A stretch of 59,373 nucleotides of DNA from Nemertoderma westbladi (taxonomy: Eukaryota > Xenacoelomorpha > Nemertodermatida > Nemertodermatidae). The stretch is taken from positions 1 through 59,373 of the forward strand of contig JAUCBJ010005375.1 in the NCBI GenBank assembly GCA_032718475.1, given 5' to 3'. Position numbers and translations under genes: made by a program. Positions 23,238 to 34,900 of this stretch are shown here, in pieces (the stretch's first letter is position 1; every line of letters starts with the position of its first letter). Under the pieces are notes generated by a model. That model made no database searches. It saw nothing but the letters and a program-made list of their open reading frames with translations, and was not told the DNA's origin.

Positions 23238-23869
23238 CCCGATACAACCTGTCACCGAGGAGGAGGAGAGAGTTGTACGAAACGCGTTGGACACTATTCG
23301 TCAAAAGATCAGAAAGGGAACCTACAATTGTTTAGAGAAACGTAAATTGCAGCAGCAAGTCCAAGCGGTAAACGAATTAGCTTTATCTCAGTTCGATCAG
23401 GAAATCCAGAATCTCTAAGAAGATATCGAACTTGAGCGACCCTACTCTCTAAAAGAGTTTTAGACGAATGCTTCCAACGACAAGCGGAGGAAAATCAGCT
23501 CGAGGAGAAGCATATCGATTCCTATAGAGCCCGAGAACGCGAGTTGAAAAGAATCATCAAACCGAGGAAATTCTCACTACTCACGGTCCACCTACCGCTA
23601 TCGTTCAGACGACTCGTCAGGGACCATTAGGAGCTGCTGTCCTAAAACGCGCTCTAAAGGCCGTTAGACCTCACTCCACTGAGGTCGATCAACCAGGTAC
23701 CTCGACCGGCGGATACACCGACCGTAATCCTAAACCTTCCGATGCAATTGTATTGCACCCTTCACCCAGGAGTTATAGCCCTCCTAGTAAAGTGGCTCGC
23801 CCCAAAGAGAAAAGGACTCTTACTAGCCTCAAAAAACTGCGTAAATGCTGTCCGCGCAAGAAAGACTAA
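23238..23869 (+). pseudogene. Extra 3' open frame of the LTR element, part 3 (decayed)
   Basis: At least three open pieces in different frames follow each other. The first is coiled-coil-like (rich in Gln, Glu, Lys). The last runs from about 23570 to TAA at 23867-23869 and ends in a very basic, Cys-containing tail (KLRKCCPRKKD). Frameshifts and stops separate them. The total suggests a former protein of roughly 500 residues with no recognised homology. Confidence 0.4.
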
Positions 23870-23947
23870 CTGTTTAGAGTATTTTTATATTTTAGAAACT
23901 GTGATTTTTTATATTTTATAGAATTAAATCCCATTTTCTGGGAGCGG

Positions 23948-25132
23948 TGTAAAGGCTTTTTGCGGATCTAGCTAGTCATTTTTCCCGCAAAGTACTCTGT
24001 AGGTGTTTTAGCGGACATAAAAAGCCGTTTTCTTACTGTGTAGGTGTTTTAGTGGACATAAAAAGCCATTTTTCTGTATGTGTACTTTAGCGGACATAAC
24101 TAGCGATTTTATGCCGCAATACGCCAAAATACTCTTAATACAGTGTAGTTCAGATGACGACATCTATCAGCTGATATGTCCACGTAGAGCTTTTTTTTGT
24201 TCTTTGTTCGGCTCGACCAATCAGAGCGATTTTCATTTTATTTGCACAGAAGCCTCCGGGAAATCGCGCAATGCATTATGGTCTCTGTTTACCTTTTTTC
24301 CTGAGCCCAGAACATCGGCTGTGGAATTATTCTGTGTTTCAGACTTTAGCCAAACATTAGAACGGCTTTGATCATAGAAACGTATAACTGTTATCATACT
24401 TGTCACATATTGTCATACCTATCATATCATACTATACATACCTTTCACCACATTATTTTACTGCTATTTACTGTCGGTTATTAATTGTTATCAGTTGATG
24501 GAATGTTGTTATATTTGGAGAATATCGATAAATAATCATCAAACCCCAATCTTCTTGATATACTGAAGGTTAGAGAGACCGGTTACATATAGCAATTGCG
24601 ACTTACATTATAGTGGTTTTGGAGTGAATTGAATGCTATTTCATAGACCCTACATGTGTCAGTTGCTGTTCTCCTTATATATGATTAAAATTAGTGAAGG
24701 TCGGCAGATCAGTGTGCAGCAGTGTGAGGTAGTGTGTATGAGTGTGACAGATAACAAAGCATTTCCTAAAGAATGCGCCTTATACGTAAATCAATAGCCA
24801 TCCCGTTGTGTTTAGTGTAAGTCATAACTCTGTTTACATACTTAGAGCGCCACGTCCTACAGGAACTGTTAATATTTCCCGAAAGTGAATAATATTTGTC
24901 AGAGATATTATAGTAACGATCAATCGAATAATACAGTAGGTCTACACCGCAATAAGGTCAGAGCATCCGAATCCAGTCTCCCTTAACCGTGGGTGAATGA
25001 TCGCGCATAGGCTGGCTACGGCTAATGTAACTTATGTGTATCAAATACTTGTTATAGGCTAAAGTCGATTTATAACCTAGAAGACACCTAAATTTGGCAG
25101 GTTAAACTGCTAAAGGTCTAAAAGCGCGAACA
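23948..25132 (+). repeat. 3' LTR
   Basis: Same ends and length as the 5' LTR. It is preceded by a purine-rich tract GGGAGCGG that can serve as the polypurine tract. It is followed by TCCTC, the target duplication. Confidence 0.95.
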
Positions 25133-25137
25133 TCCTC

Positions 25138-25987
25138 TCCTGGACAATATCAAAGAAAATAATAGCTGATTTATCAAAAATAAAACTAACCTGTTCTAGT
25201 GAATTTATTGCGTATTTTGGTTGCAGTTCTAGAATAACTAACGCTCCTTTAATTCCTACTTCATAATTAACATTGTTTATCTTCGAGACGAGATACCAAT
25301 TCGCCGAGACTAGATTTACGTTAATACACCCCACGCCCGCGCCACACACACACACCCACATCCCTCCTACCTCACCCGAAAATGTGGTGCCTGCTGAATT
25401 GACTTTCCTGCACTACCTGACTGACAGTGAGACGGGACAGAACGCATGCCGCTGTCACTTCCAGCTCCAGGCTTCCTACGCTCTCATGCAACATTAACAT
25501 AATTCAGTAACTCAAATAATTAATAATTCAAATAATTCTGTAACTGAAATAGGCTACATACTTTTAGTGGAATAATACTACAATAGGACAACTCTATGCT
25601 AGGCCTATTACAGTATTACTGCAGTAGGCCTATTACCGGTAATACAGTAATACTGTAATAGCCTACATTTTACGTTATTTTACAAATTACTATTAGATTA
25701 TCTGATTATGGGTGAGAATGATAGTATAATAACATAGTTGATACAATGGATTATCTGATTATGGTATTACTGTATTATTGCCCGACTGACTACCGCTAGC
25801 TGATTCGTATTGTGTATTACATTCCGACATTAGCATTGCCGGTAAATACTGATACTGCATACTGAACTAACTAAATTAACTAAAACTACAGTAAATGCTG
25901 TATCATTACAGTATTACTATTACAGTATTAAGTGCAAGTGCAATAGGTCTGTAGTACCTGAGTCTGTGAGTACTGTGACTGTAGATA
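25138..25987. other. Upstream region of CASD1
   Basis: Spacer between the LTR element and CASD1. It includes a short (CA)n-like tract at about 25345-25360 and TA-rich words with many TAGGCC and TACAGTA repeats. The CASD1 promoter should lie here but no clear TATA box stands out. Confidence 0.6.
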
Positions 25988-28462
25988 ATGAAATGTCTAA
26001 ATAAAGTGTTTGATTGCTTCAGTGACATCGAAGACATCCTCCACTACATTTCCGGGGAATGGTTGAGATTCTTCTCACTGCTTCTCGGCTTCACCCTCTT
26101 GTGTCTCAGGATTCTACTCATCGGTGTCTTCGGGTTCCCAGACACTTGTAGCAGTCTGCTAACTGGCGGCTACATTAGCCGTACCAATGAATGGCGACCT
26201 TACGGTTGCTTATTGCACGAGTACCGAGCGAGAGATTTAAACTCCGTAGAACGCTGTATCTCCGGTCGCAATATCGCCTTCCTTGGAGATACCAGAACTC
26301 ATCAACAATACCAGAGCCTCGCAAATTATTTAAAGAACGAAAATTACCTTAATGATAATCACGATATAAGGAAAACTCCCAAAGACGAATTTATATATAA
26401 CGATAATTTCGATTACAATGTTAGTTTTACTTGGGTACCGGATTTATCTAACTTCGAGTTGGTTAGATCTGTTTATCAAACTAAATCATTCCGCCCCCAG
26501 ACTGTGTTACATTCTATAGGTCCGTGGCTTTCCTTCCACAGTAACGACGACTTACACAACGTCTACCAGTTCAGAGTAAATCTCTCAAATATATTTAATC
26601 TTTTAGTGAACGAATCCGACTCTGTGGACACTATCTGGTTGCTACAGGAGCCACTAGAACCACATCGTATGAACCGCTCGTTGTGGGGCGATAAACGGAT
26701 AACCAACGAACAACTGCGTCTCTACGACGACACAGCCCTCGGTTTACTTCAAGGGAGGGTACCAATTTGGTCTTCCAACCAATTAACTTTCAGTTCGCAA
26801 GTAAACTCTACATCCGATGGAATCCACATTGTGTCCAAGGTCATCAAACAGGACACAAACATATTACTGAATTATTTGTGCAATAACTTTGTTTATCCCA
26901 CCGACGCCACTTGCTGTATGCCTCGCAGCACTCTATCATACTCGCAGGTTATCCTACTAACTATATTTACTATCGCTGTAATATTTTTTATTTTCTACCG
27001 ACTTTCTCTCCCAAGCATTTTCCTTCGAGTGAAACGAAAGACCAGCGTGCTAAACCCCGCGGAGGAGGACGACTCGAACGGGATTAGTGAGTTCGCCCTC
27101 CCGGATGAACGAGTGGCTGTCCGTCGGTACCACATATCTCTAAACGTAGTGAAACTAGGTCTACTAATCCTTTACATAGTTATATGCGATAGAACCAATG
27201 TATTCTCCGTTTCGCACAAACAATTCAACCCCTATTACTTCGCTATAGCTCTCGTCTACTCGCTGTTTATCGGTCTGTTTTCGTGGCACAAACTCCCGGA
27301 TTTAGACCCCGTCGACACTCCGGTATTGAACCGACACCAAACCGATGAGTGGAAGGGATGGATGCAGTTGTGCATACTTTTCTACCACTTCTACGGGGCT
27401 TCCCATCTCCTACCAATATATATGCACATCCGTATGCTAGTAGGTACTTATGTATTCCTATCGGCCTTCGGCCATTTCTCCTACTTCCTAAAGACCGGCG
27501 ATTTCGGGATTAATCGAATAATTCGCGTTATTTTTCGACTAAATTTTCTAACCGTTTTGCTTTGTTTCGCTATGAATAAACCCTACCAGCACTACTATTT
27601 CGTTCCGTTAATAACCTTTTGGTTTCTTTTCGTTTACCTAATATCCGCTCTACCCCCTAGAGTAACAGCCCAATCCTCCTCGCGCTCATTCCATATCGTG
27701 ATTCTAGGCAAAATGGGTTTAATGTTATTCCTAATTCAGTTGCTATACTTCCACCAACGATTCCTTCTGGTTTTCGGTTGGTGGCCGTTTAACTTTCTCT
27801 TCCGCAGTGAGTCCGACCCGGTGTATGATCCTCTCTTCGAGTGGTACCTCCGATACCGACTGGACCGATTCGCGGCCCCGTTCGGGATGTTCGTCGCCTA
27901 TCTACTCTCCGTCGCTAAATCCCTTCAATTCAACTTAGATCGCCGACTCCGGGAATGGATCGTAGACGCTTTCCTGCTAACCGTCGGACTCATCCTTCTG
28001 TTCTCCTACACGGGACTCGCGATCGTCTGTCCCGATAAGGAGATCTGCAACCGCTACTTCCACCCCTACCGGTCGCTCTTCCCCATGGCCGGGTACATAG
28101 TCGTGCGGAACATCCGTTGCGCCGGATGGCTCCGTCGCGGTCACAGTTTGTTCTTCGGGTTCTTCGGCCGCATCTCCTTGGAACTTTTCGTCTGCCAGTA
28201 CCACATCTGGTTGGCCCGGGACACCCACGGTCTTCTCGTCATCATCCCGCTCGAGTCCGGGTTGAACTTTGTTATCGTAACTTCCGTCTTCCTGGCCGTC
28301 TCCAACGAGTTGTTTCTAATCACCCGCAATCTCAACCGCGTCATCTGGCCAACTAGCGGGGTCCACATTGGCCATCGCAGTTTCTTATTCTCTTTAATTA
28401 AATTATCACTGATTATGTTAATTATTTTATTACTTTGCGTACCGGAATTGACTGCGGCTTGA
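25988..28462 (+). CDS. CASD1: Sialate O-acetyltransferase (CASD1-like)
   Basis: Golgi membrane enzyme that acetylates sialic acids. The frame gives 824 residues, near the usual 800. Residues 25-49 form an N-terminal membrane anchor. About 60-305 are the lumenal SGNH/PC-esterase-like domain (WRPYGCLLHEY, then IAFLGDTRTHQQ). A membrane segment lies at about 318-340, then the multi-pass Cas1p acyltransferase domain (LNRHQTDEWKGWMQL, YMHIRMLVG, GHFSYF, FRLNFL, ISLELFVCQYHIWLA). The catalytic Asp277 and His280 (SDGIH) are kept, but the nucleophile position in the GDS motif is Thr102 (GDT). The gene has no introns here. If Thr cannot replace Ser, O-acetyl transfer may be lost or altered. Confidence 0.93.
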   Translation: MKCLNKVFDCFSDIEDILHYISGEWLRFFSLLLGFTLLCLRILLIGVFGFPDTCSSLLTGGYISRTNEWRPYGCLLHEYRARDLNSVERCISGRNIAFLGDTRTHQQYQSLANYLKNENYLNDNHDIRKTPKDEFIYNDNFDYNVSFTWVPDLSNFELVRSVYQTKSFRPQTVLHSIGPWLSFHSNDDLHNVYQFRVNLSNIFNLLVNESDSVDTIWLLQEPLEPHRMNRSLWGDKRITNEQLRLYDDTALGLLQGRVPIWSSNQLTFSSQVNSTSDGIHIVSKVIKQDTNILLNYLCNNFVYPTDATCCMPRSTLSYSQVILLTIFTIAVIFFIFYRLSLPSIFLRVKRKTSVLNPAEEDDSNGISEFALPDERVAVRRYHISLNVVKLGLLILYIVICDRTNVFSVSHKQFNPYYFAIALVYSLFIGLFSWHKLPDLDPVDTPVLNRHQTDEWKGWMQLCILFYHFYGASHLLPIYMHIRMLVGTYVFLSAFGHFSYFLKTGDFGINRIIRVIFRLNFLTVLLCFAMNKPYQHYYFVPLITFWFLFVYLISALPPRVTAQSSSRSFHIVILGKMGLMLFLIQLLYFHQRFLLVFGWWPFNFLFRSESDPVYDPLFEWYLRYRLDRFAAPFGMFVAYLLSVAKSLQFNLDRRLREWIVDAFLLTVGLILLFSYTGLAIVCPDKEICNRYFHPYRSLFPMAGYIVVRNIRCAGWLRRGHSLFFGFFGRISLELFVCQYHIWLARDTHGLLVIIPLESGLNFVIVTSVFLAVSNELFLITRNLNRVIWPTSGVHIGHRSFLFSLIKLSLIMLIILLLCVPELTAA

Positions 28463-29404
28463 CAATTATTTATAATAAGTTCGGTTCATAAATATTAGTT
28501 AGTAATAAACTTATATAGTTATAAAAATTAATGTTATTCGATAATAAAAAGAATCGGAAAGCAGCACTTTTTGTCACTAATTAAATAAAATGCCATCCTG
28601 TGGAAAATCCAATACACGATAGATCCATTATTCATTTTCCACTCGCTGGCACAATAGTTAAATTTCGTTAAACTGATTGACTGTTTTCCACTTACTTGTT
28701 TTTATCGAATTATATTCTGATCTTTTTTTTATTAATTAGCACATTTAGGCGCTGCAGTAATTATTACCAATTAATTTTACACTACAATTTAATTTAATAA
28801 CTAATTATTAGTAATAATTGTCATATTTTACTACCGATGGAATGTTTAATTATTAATTGTTATGATTATTTTTAAATGAATTGATTCAATTATTTATATT
28901 TTTACAATAATTTACTACGTATTGATTCACTGTGTTTGACAAAGAAACTGTCTCTGCTCTGTTATACTGTATGTTTGTTTGTTTCGTTTATAGATGTTTA
29001 TCAGTCGTTATTGTGGATGTAGATGAATCTATACTGAGTCCCAAGATTGTGGAACATTCTGTCCATCCCAAACGTGTATAATAATTCGTTTTGTTTTACT
29101 TGTAATTCACTATCAAAGCTAAACTTGCAGTCACGTTGCTGTGCAGTTTTATGTGCGTTGTTAAGAATATTTATTTAATAATTATTAAAAATATTATTTA
29201 CTCTACTCAGAAATGCTGACATTTACTATCAGGGTGATATGGCCACATGCCAATATTTAGCATAACAAACAAACACATGGTGTAATCTAGTTCTTTACCA
29301 GAATGTAATACTCCCATTCATTTATATTACACTCCACATTTCATTCATACTAAAAGTAGGACTGTGTAATCTTGTGAAATTAAAATTAATTCAGTGAGCT
29401 AGAA

Positions 29405-29432
29405 CCCCCCCCCCCCCCCCCCCCCCCCCCCC
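29405..29432. repeat. Poly-C tract
   Basis: Twenty-eight consecutive C. Length is uncertain in any assembly. Confidence 0.9.
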
Positions 29433-29931
29433 GAAATAAACTTTGGCTAGCGTAAAAAGTGCGAAACTTACAATATTAAAATATCTAATAATATAAAATG
29501 TTAAAATATTTGAGCCGGACGGACTAACAGGAACGATGTCGATGGGGTATGCTAAAGGCTCATAGACTTAGTGGCTCGACATTGAACAACCTACTGTATG
29601 AGTCATAACATCGGTCTTCAATTCACTCAGCTGGAAACCTGTTCCATCCACTCATTCAGCACACCAGCAACAATAACGTATCACCGCCTATATTACATTT
29701 ACAGAGCCCATACCGTACGTTCTAGGTTATAAGATTCACAACACAAGGAAATAAAATCGATCAACTATTCATACAGTATAGCTTACCCAGTATGCAATGT
29801 ACAATATAATATAAACTGTACTACACTAAATCCTAATATTTTATCATAGTGTACTGTATACACTGCTTAAGTAGTAGGCCTATGGAGTGCGCTTCATTAT
29901 GTATGTTTTAACCAGGGGCGCGTCCAGGGGG

Positions 29932-29963
29932 AGGGGGGGGGGGTGGGGGGGGGGGGGGGGGGG
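29932..29963. repeat. Poly-G tract
   Basis: A run of G broken by one T. The opposite strand could form an i-motif and this strand a G-quadruplex. Confidence 0.9.
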
Positions 29964-30775
29964 CTTAAACCTCACCATTTATTGCTTCATGAGTTTAATT
30001 TAACTCAAACCATTAAGCAAAACGAGCAGGTTACACTGATGGTGTTTTCTAACCAAAACGATAAACAAAACCTTTATAATATTGTGCGACCAAATTTGTC
30101 TGGAGATCACTTTTTTCACTTCCAGTCAAAAAAAGTATTGTAAACTTCATGGGCCAGCATTGCAGCATACTAAAAATACAAACGTTTTCTGCTCATCCTG
30201 GGAGACAATATTTTATTATTTAATAACTACTTAAAGACTAATAATCTAGCAGTTTATGCTGTTTATGTGATTACGGTGAGAGGCGAATAAAATTCAGAGA
30301 GTAAGCAAGGATTTTAATAGAGATCTTATAAAGTGCTTGTTTTCAACTGGTGTATGTATTTCGGTAATTTTTATTTCATGTAAATATGTAATACAAATGC
30401 TTCATTTAAAATAAATATAACCGTAAAAACGATTCTCACTCGCCGTATTAAATTATATATTTCTACATCCTCTTCTACCTGAGGAGTTGCACAATATTCA
30501 AATTTTCGTATAAATTATATTAATTAATTAAGATTTAGTATTTTGTTCTTTTTTATTATTATTTTTACCTAATCCTTATTATTTCTAAATTGGAGGATAT
30601 TTTTTACTTATAATTTAATACTGATTGCACCCCTATTCTTTGGAAAACAATGAAAAATAGTTATGTTTCTGTCCGTCCAAGTTCAGTTACAGTATATGAT
30701 ATTTTGAGCTCAATCATCACATGGGGGGTATTTTGGTATTCACTGCTGCGCGAAGTCCTTTATTTATTTTTTTTT

Positions 30776-30925
30776 GGGGGGGGGGGGGGGGGGTGGTGGT
30801 CTGTGAGTGGATGATTAGTGGATAAGGTGGGTGGGAATGTAGGATGATGGGAAGGCGGGTGGGAAGATGGGAATGTGAGAGGGTGGATGTGAATGTGGGA
30901 AGATGCAGGGGAAGGTGGCATTCCC
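30776..30925 (-). repeat. Poly-G run and short inverted arm of the C/T/A satellite
   Basis: A G run is followed by GGGTGGGAATGTAGGATG-type sequence, which is the reverse complement of the satellite at 31190-33080. Further inverted pairs link the two (GGCTACCAACCTATTTTGTAG at about 30976 against its complement at about 31138). So the satellite locus is a foldback with a long and a short arm. Confidence 0.85.
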
Positions 30926-31189
30926 ATCTTCTAGGGCTAGGGGGTATAACGTATAAAGTCATATCGAGAAACATTGGGGCTACCAACCTATTTTGTAGAG
31001 AATTTTATTTACTGTATTTTAGAGTTGTTTGTACTGGTGGTATGTTAGTTAGCCCTAAGTAGGAAGGAATACCCTGACCTTATACTTGAGCTAAATCAGT
31101 AATGTAGGGAGGGCATTTTTGTGATCAGCATTAAATTCTCTACAAAATAGGTTGGTAGCCACAGATTTTAATTGTGGTCACCGAAAAAA

Positions 31190-33082
31190 TCCTCTATACC
31201 CCCTACCCCTACATCTTCCTACATTCTCATCTTCCCAGATTCCAATCCTCATTCCCACCCCTTCCTCCATTCCCATCTTCCCACCCACCTTCCCACATTC
31301 TCACCCACATTCCCATCTTCCTACATTCCCACCCATCTTCCTACATTCCCATCTCCCCACCCACCTTCCCATCATCCTACATTCCCACCCATCTTCCTAC
31401 ATTCCCATCTCCCACCCACCTTCCCTCATCCTCACCCACATTCCCATTTTCCTACATTCCTATCCACCTTCCCACATTCCCATCATCCTACATTCCCATC
31501 TCCCCACCCACCTTCCCATCATCCTACATTCCCACCCATCTTCCTACATTCCCATCTTCCCACCCACCTTCCCTCATCCTCACCCACATTCCCATTTTCC
31601 TACATTCCTATCCACCTTCCCACATTCCCATCATCCTACATTCCCATCTCCCCACCCACCTTCCCACCCTCCCACATTCCCATCTCCCCACCCATCTTCC
31701 CACATTCCTATCCACTTTCTCATCATCCTACATCCCCACCCACATTCCCATCTTCCCACTTTCCCACCCATCTTCCTACATTCCCATCTTCCCACCCACC
31801 TTCCCTCATCCTCACCCACATTCCCATTTTCCTACATTCCTATCCACCTTCCCACATTCCCATCATCCTACATTCCCATCTCCCCACCCACCTTCCCACC
31901 CTCCCACATTCCCATCTCCCCACCCATCTTCCCACATTCCTATCCACTTTCTCATCATCCTACATTCCCACCCACATTCCCATCTTCCCACTTTCCCACC
32001 CATCTTCCTACATTCACATCTTCCCAACCAACTTCCCCACATTCCCACCCACCTTCCCATCTTCCTACATACCCATCCACCTTCCCACATTCCCATCATC
32101 CTACATTCCCACCCATCTTCCTACATTCCCATCTCCCCACCCACCTTCCCATCATCCTACATTCCCACCCATCTTCCTACATTCCCATCTTCCCACCCAC
32201 CTTCCCTCATCCTCACCCACATTCCCATTTTCCTACATTCCTATCCACCTTCCCACATTCCCATCATCCTACATTCCCATCTCCCCACCCACCTTCCCAT
32301 CATCCTACATTCCCATCTCCCCACCCATCTTCCCACATTCCTATCCACTTTCTCATCATCCTACATTCCCACCCACATTCCCATCTTCCCACTTTCCCAC
32401 CCATCTTCCTACATTCACATCTTCCCAACCAACTACCCCACATTCCCACCCACCTTCCCATCTTCCTACATACCCATCCACCTTCCCACATTCACATTAT
32501 CCTATATTCCCACCCATCTTCCTACATTCCCATTTTCCCACCCATCTTCCCACATTCTCACCCACATTCCCATCCACCTTCCTACATTCCCATCCACCTT
32601 CCCACATTCCCATCATCCTACATTCCCACCCATCTTCCTACATTCCCATCTTCCTACATTCTCATCTTCCCACCCACCTTCCCATCATCCTACAGTCCCA
32701 CCCATCTTCCTACATTCCCATCTTCCTACATTCTCATCTTCCCACCCACCTTCCCATCATCCTATATTCCCACCCATCTTCCTACATTCCCATCTTCCCA
32801 CATTCCCATCCACCTTCCCACATTCCCATCCTCCTTCCCACATTCCCATCATCCTACAGTCCCACCCATCTTCCTACATTCCCATCTTCCTACATTCTCA
32901 TCTTCCCACCCACCTTCCCACATTCCCATCCACCCTCCCACATTCCCATCTTCCCACCCACCTTCCCACATTCCCACCCACCTTCCCACCCATCTTCCTA
33001 CATTCCCATCTTCCCACCCACATTCACATCCACCTTCCCATCCATCTACCCACATTCCCCCATCTTCCTACATTTCCACTGA
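31190..33082 (+). repeat. Nearly G-free satellite (CCCATCTTCC/CACATTCCCA type)
   Basis: About 1.9 kb built from 10-14-base words such as CCCACCCACCTT, CCCACATTCC, CATCTTCCTA. Only a handful of G bases occur on this strand. Larger blocks recur (the words CCTCATCCTCACCCACATT return at about 31415, 31562, 31801 and 32204), so there is a higher-order structure. All three plus frames stay open for over 600 codons only because stop codons need sequence that is rare here; they are not genes. Confidence 0.95.
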
Positions 33083-33084
33083 CC

Positions 33085-33170
33085 TACCCACCAACCGACC
33101 AACCAACCGACCAACCAACCGACCAACCCACCGACCTACCCACCCACCAACCGACCGAGCCACCCGCAAA
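33085..33170 (+). repeat. CCGACCAACCAA tandem tract
   Basis: Short tandem array of 4- and 8-base words (CCAA, CCGA, CCCA) directly after the G-free satellite. Confidence 0.9.
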
Positions 33171-34900
33171 CGTTGACTCATTTTGGCTTTCCTTTGCACT
33201 CTTGGAATGTTCACATGGACCGCTCAATAACGTTGAATTACACTTTAGAGTAGTGTGGAAATAAGTTAATTTATTTACCTGCATTATAATTATATTTTTT
33301 ACAGATGGAATCATTCAATGACAATCGTACTACAGTCCTGTCGTACTGTGGTGTTTCGTACTTCTGTAAAATGTAAATTACATCAACCATATCAAAGCTT
33401 GATAACTTAAATGTAATTAACTATTAATTGATTACTTGTCCCTGTTGTATCCTTCTTGTAGTAGTACATAGGCTATAATTAACGGTTACTGTAATATTAA
33501 CTGCCAAGATCAAGATAATTAAATTCCTAATCACACAAACCAAGAAATCCGTAGATGCAATATATAAGTTACTTAATTTATAATTCAGTATTGCAGTTAA
33601 TCGTTGCGCCAGGAAAAGTATCACAGTTTTTCCTGGTATTATTTAGTCCCATCTTATGTTATTTGTCATTGTAATTTAAATATTTAAAACTACAGTTTTG
33701 TTTTCAAACATTATTAATTTGTTTCATTTAATTATCATTATAATCATATAATAATAATAATAATATCATTAAATTGTTGCACATGATCAGCTTTAGTTAA
33801 ATGCATTCATTAATAAATGGCTTCGTGTACTCTCATTATTATTATTACCAACCCTCATTATTGATTATCGCCTTTTTCCATTATCACCTTACAATAGTGT
33901 CTACCACATTTTCTACCGTAGGCCATATTATTAATCCCCTTCAATGAATGAATTATGGATGACCTTTCGGTGTGGGAAAATCCCATGTTGTTTGGGGATG
34001 ATGAACAAGATCGAACTATATAAGATGCAACTCTGAACTCAGTCTCACTCAGTAATGACATACTGTATTACCGATATTACCGATTTATTTTAAAATTAAT
34101 ATTAGCCTATCTTTCTTAATTACACTAACAATTAACGATTACAGTAATAAGTATAAAGCAATAACCGTTGCAGAGCCTTATTTTGAATTGTAAGCCTATA
34201 CTATGTAAGAGTAAATCCACTTATAGGCATATGCCACAACAATTAAATGTGAAATGGTAGCCAGGCGACGGATAGATTATATTGCTTACTCCATTACCTA
34301 CCAGGCTATGTACCTACTACTACTGCTGCAGCTGCACTGCACATACCGGTACCGTACTGCGGTGGTACAGTTTACAGGTTTAATACGGTTAGTTTATGGT
34401 AACTGTCCCCGTCCCTGCATCCTGCAATCAGTCCAGCAGTCTAGACCTACCATTATTGCAGACATTGTCAACGCTGCCATACTTACTAAATTGTCATAAC
34501 ATGCAACACTGGTACCTCTTGTAGTGCCCCGACGAATCCATCCCGGATAACTTGGTGGGAGTATAGCATCTGACTGTCTGACTGAGCATACGACTGTCAC
34601 GGTAGTGTATAAAACAAAGACCAAAGGCATTTTACTAAAAAATCACCCAGAGTAGTTTCACCCCTGGTTAAAAATACACTAGGCCTAGTGAATTTTAACC
34701 GGGCAGCCGGGGGGTGGAAATTCTCTGCTACACCGGTACGGTACTTGAAGCTTGAAGCCCATTTCTTCATTTGTTTATTGTTTATTTACGGTACGGTAAC
34801 AGTACACAGCGGTAGGGCTGATTATCAGAAATTTAGGCTCTAGTTTATCTTATCATCTTCATAACTAATTCATCTTAATTTAATATTCATTGTTGTAAAC
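33171..34900. other. Intergenic, upstream of enolase
   Basis: Mostly AT-rich. A TATATAAG box at about 34017 is followed some 30 bases later by CTCAGTCTCACTCAGT, which could be a core promoter, but no transcript can be tied to it. No coding sequence is supported. Confidence 0.55.

Larger units (their letters stand above)
12589..25132 (+). mobile_element. BEL/Pao-type LTR retrotransposon, 12.5 kb, non-autonomous
   Basis: Two direct 1185-bp LTRs (12589-13773 and 23948-25132) begin TGTAAAGG and end GCGAACA, and are flanked by a perfect 5-bp target duplication TCCTC (12584-12588 and 25133-25137). The interior encodes a DUF1759-type gag, CCHC knuckles and an aspartic protease, then the linker before integrase, but no reverse transcriptase or integrase core. 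An extra decayed open frame lies before the 3' LTR. By eye the LTRs differ at about 13 bases and 2 one-base indels, so insertion is fairly recent. Movement would need enzymes supplied in trans. Confidence 0.95.
28463..30774. other. Intergenic with homopolymer tracts
   Basis: AT-rich spacer after CASD1. It contains a 28-base C run (29405-29432) and a G-rich run (29932-29963, interrupted once by T). No gene is supported. Confidence 0.65.

Noticed and set aside
27977-28368. Short frames overlapping the end of CASD1
   Set aside because: They lie in other frames of a well-supported gene and have no motif of their own.
31152-33264. Three overlapping plus-strand open frames of 636-696 codons rich in Pro, His and Ser
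   Set aside because: All three frames are open because the satellite strand almost lacks G, so stops are rare. There is no start context or codon bias.
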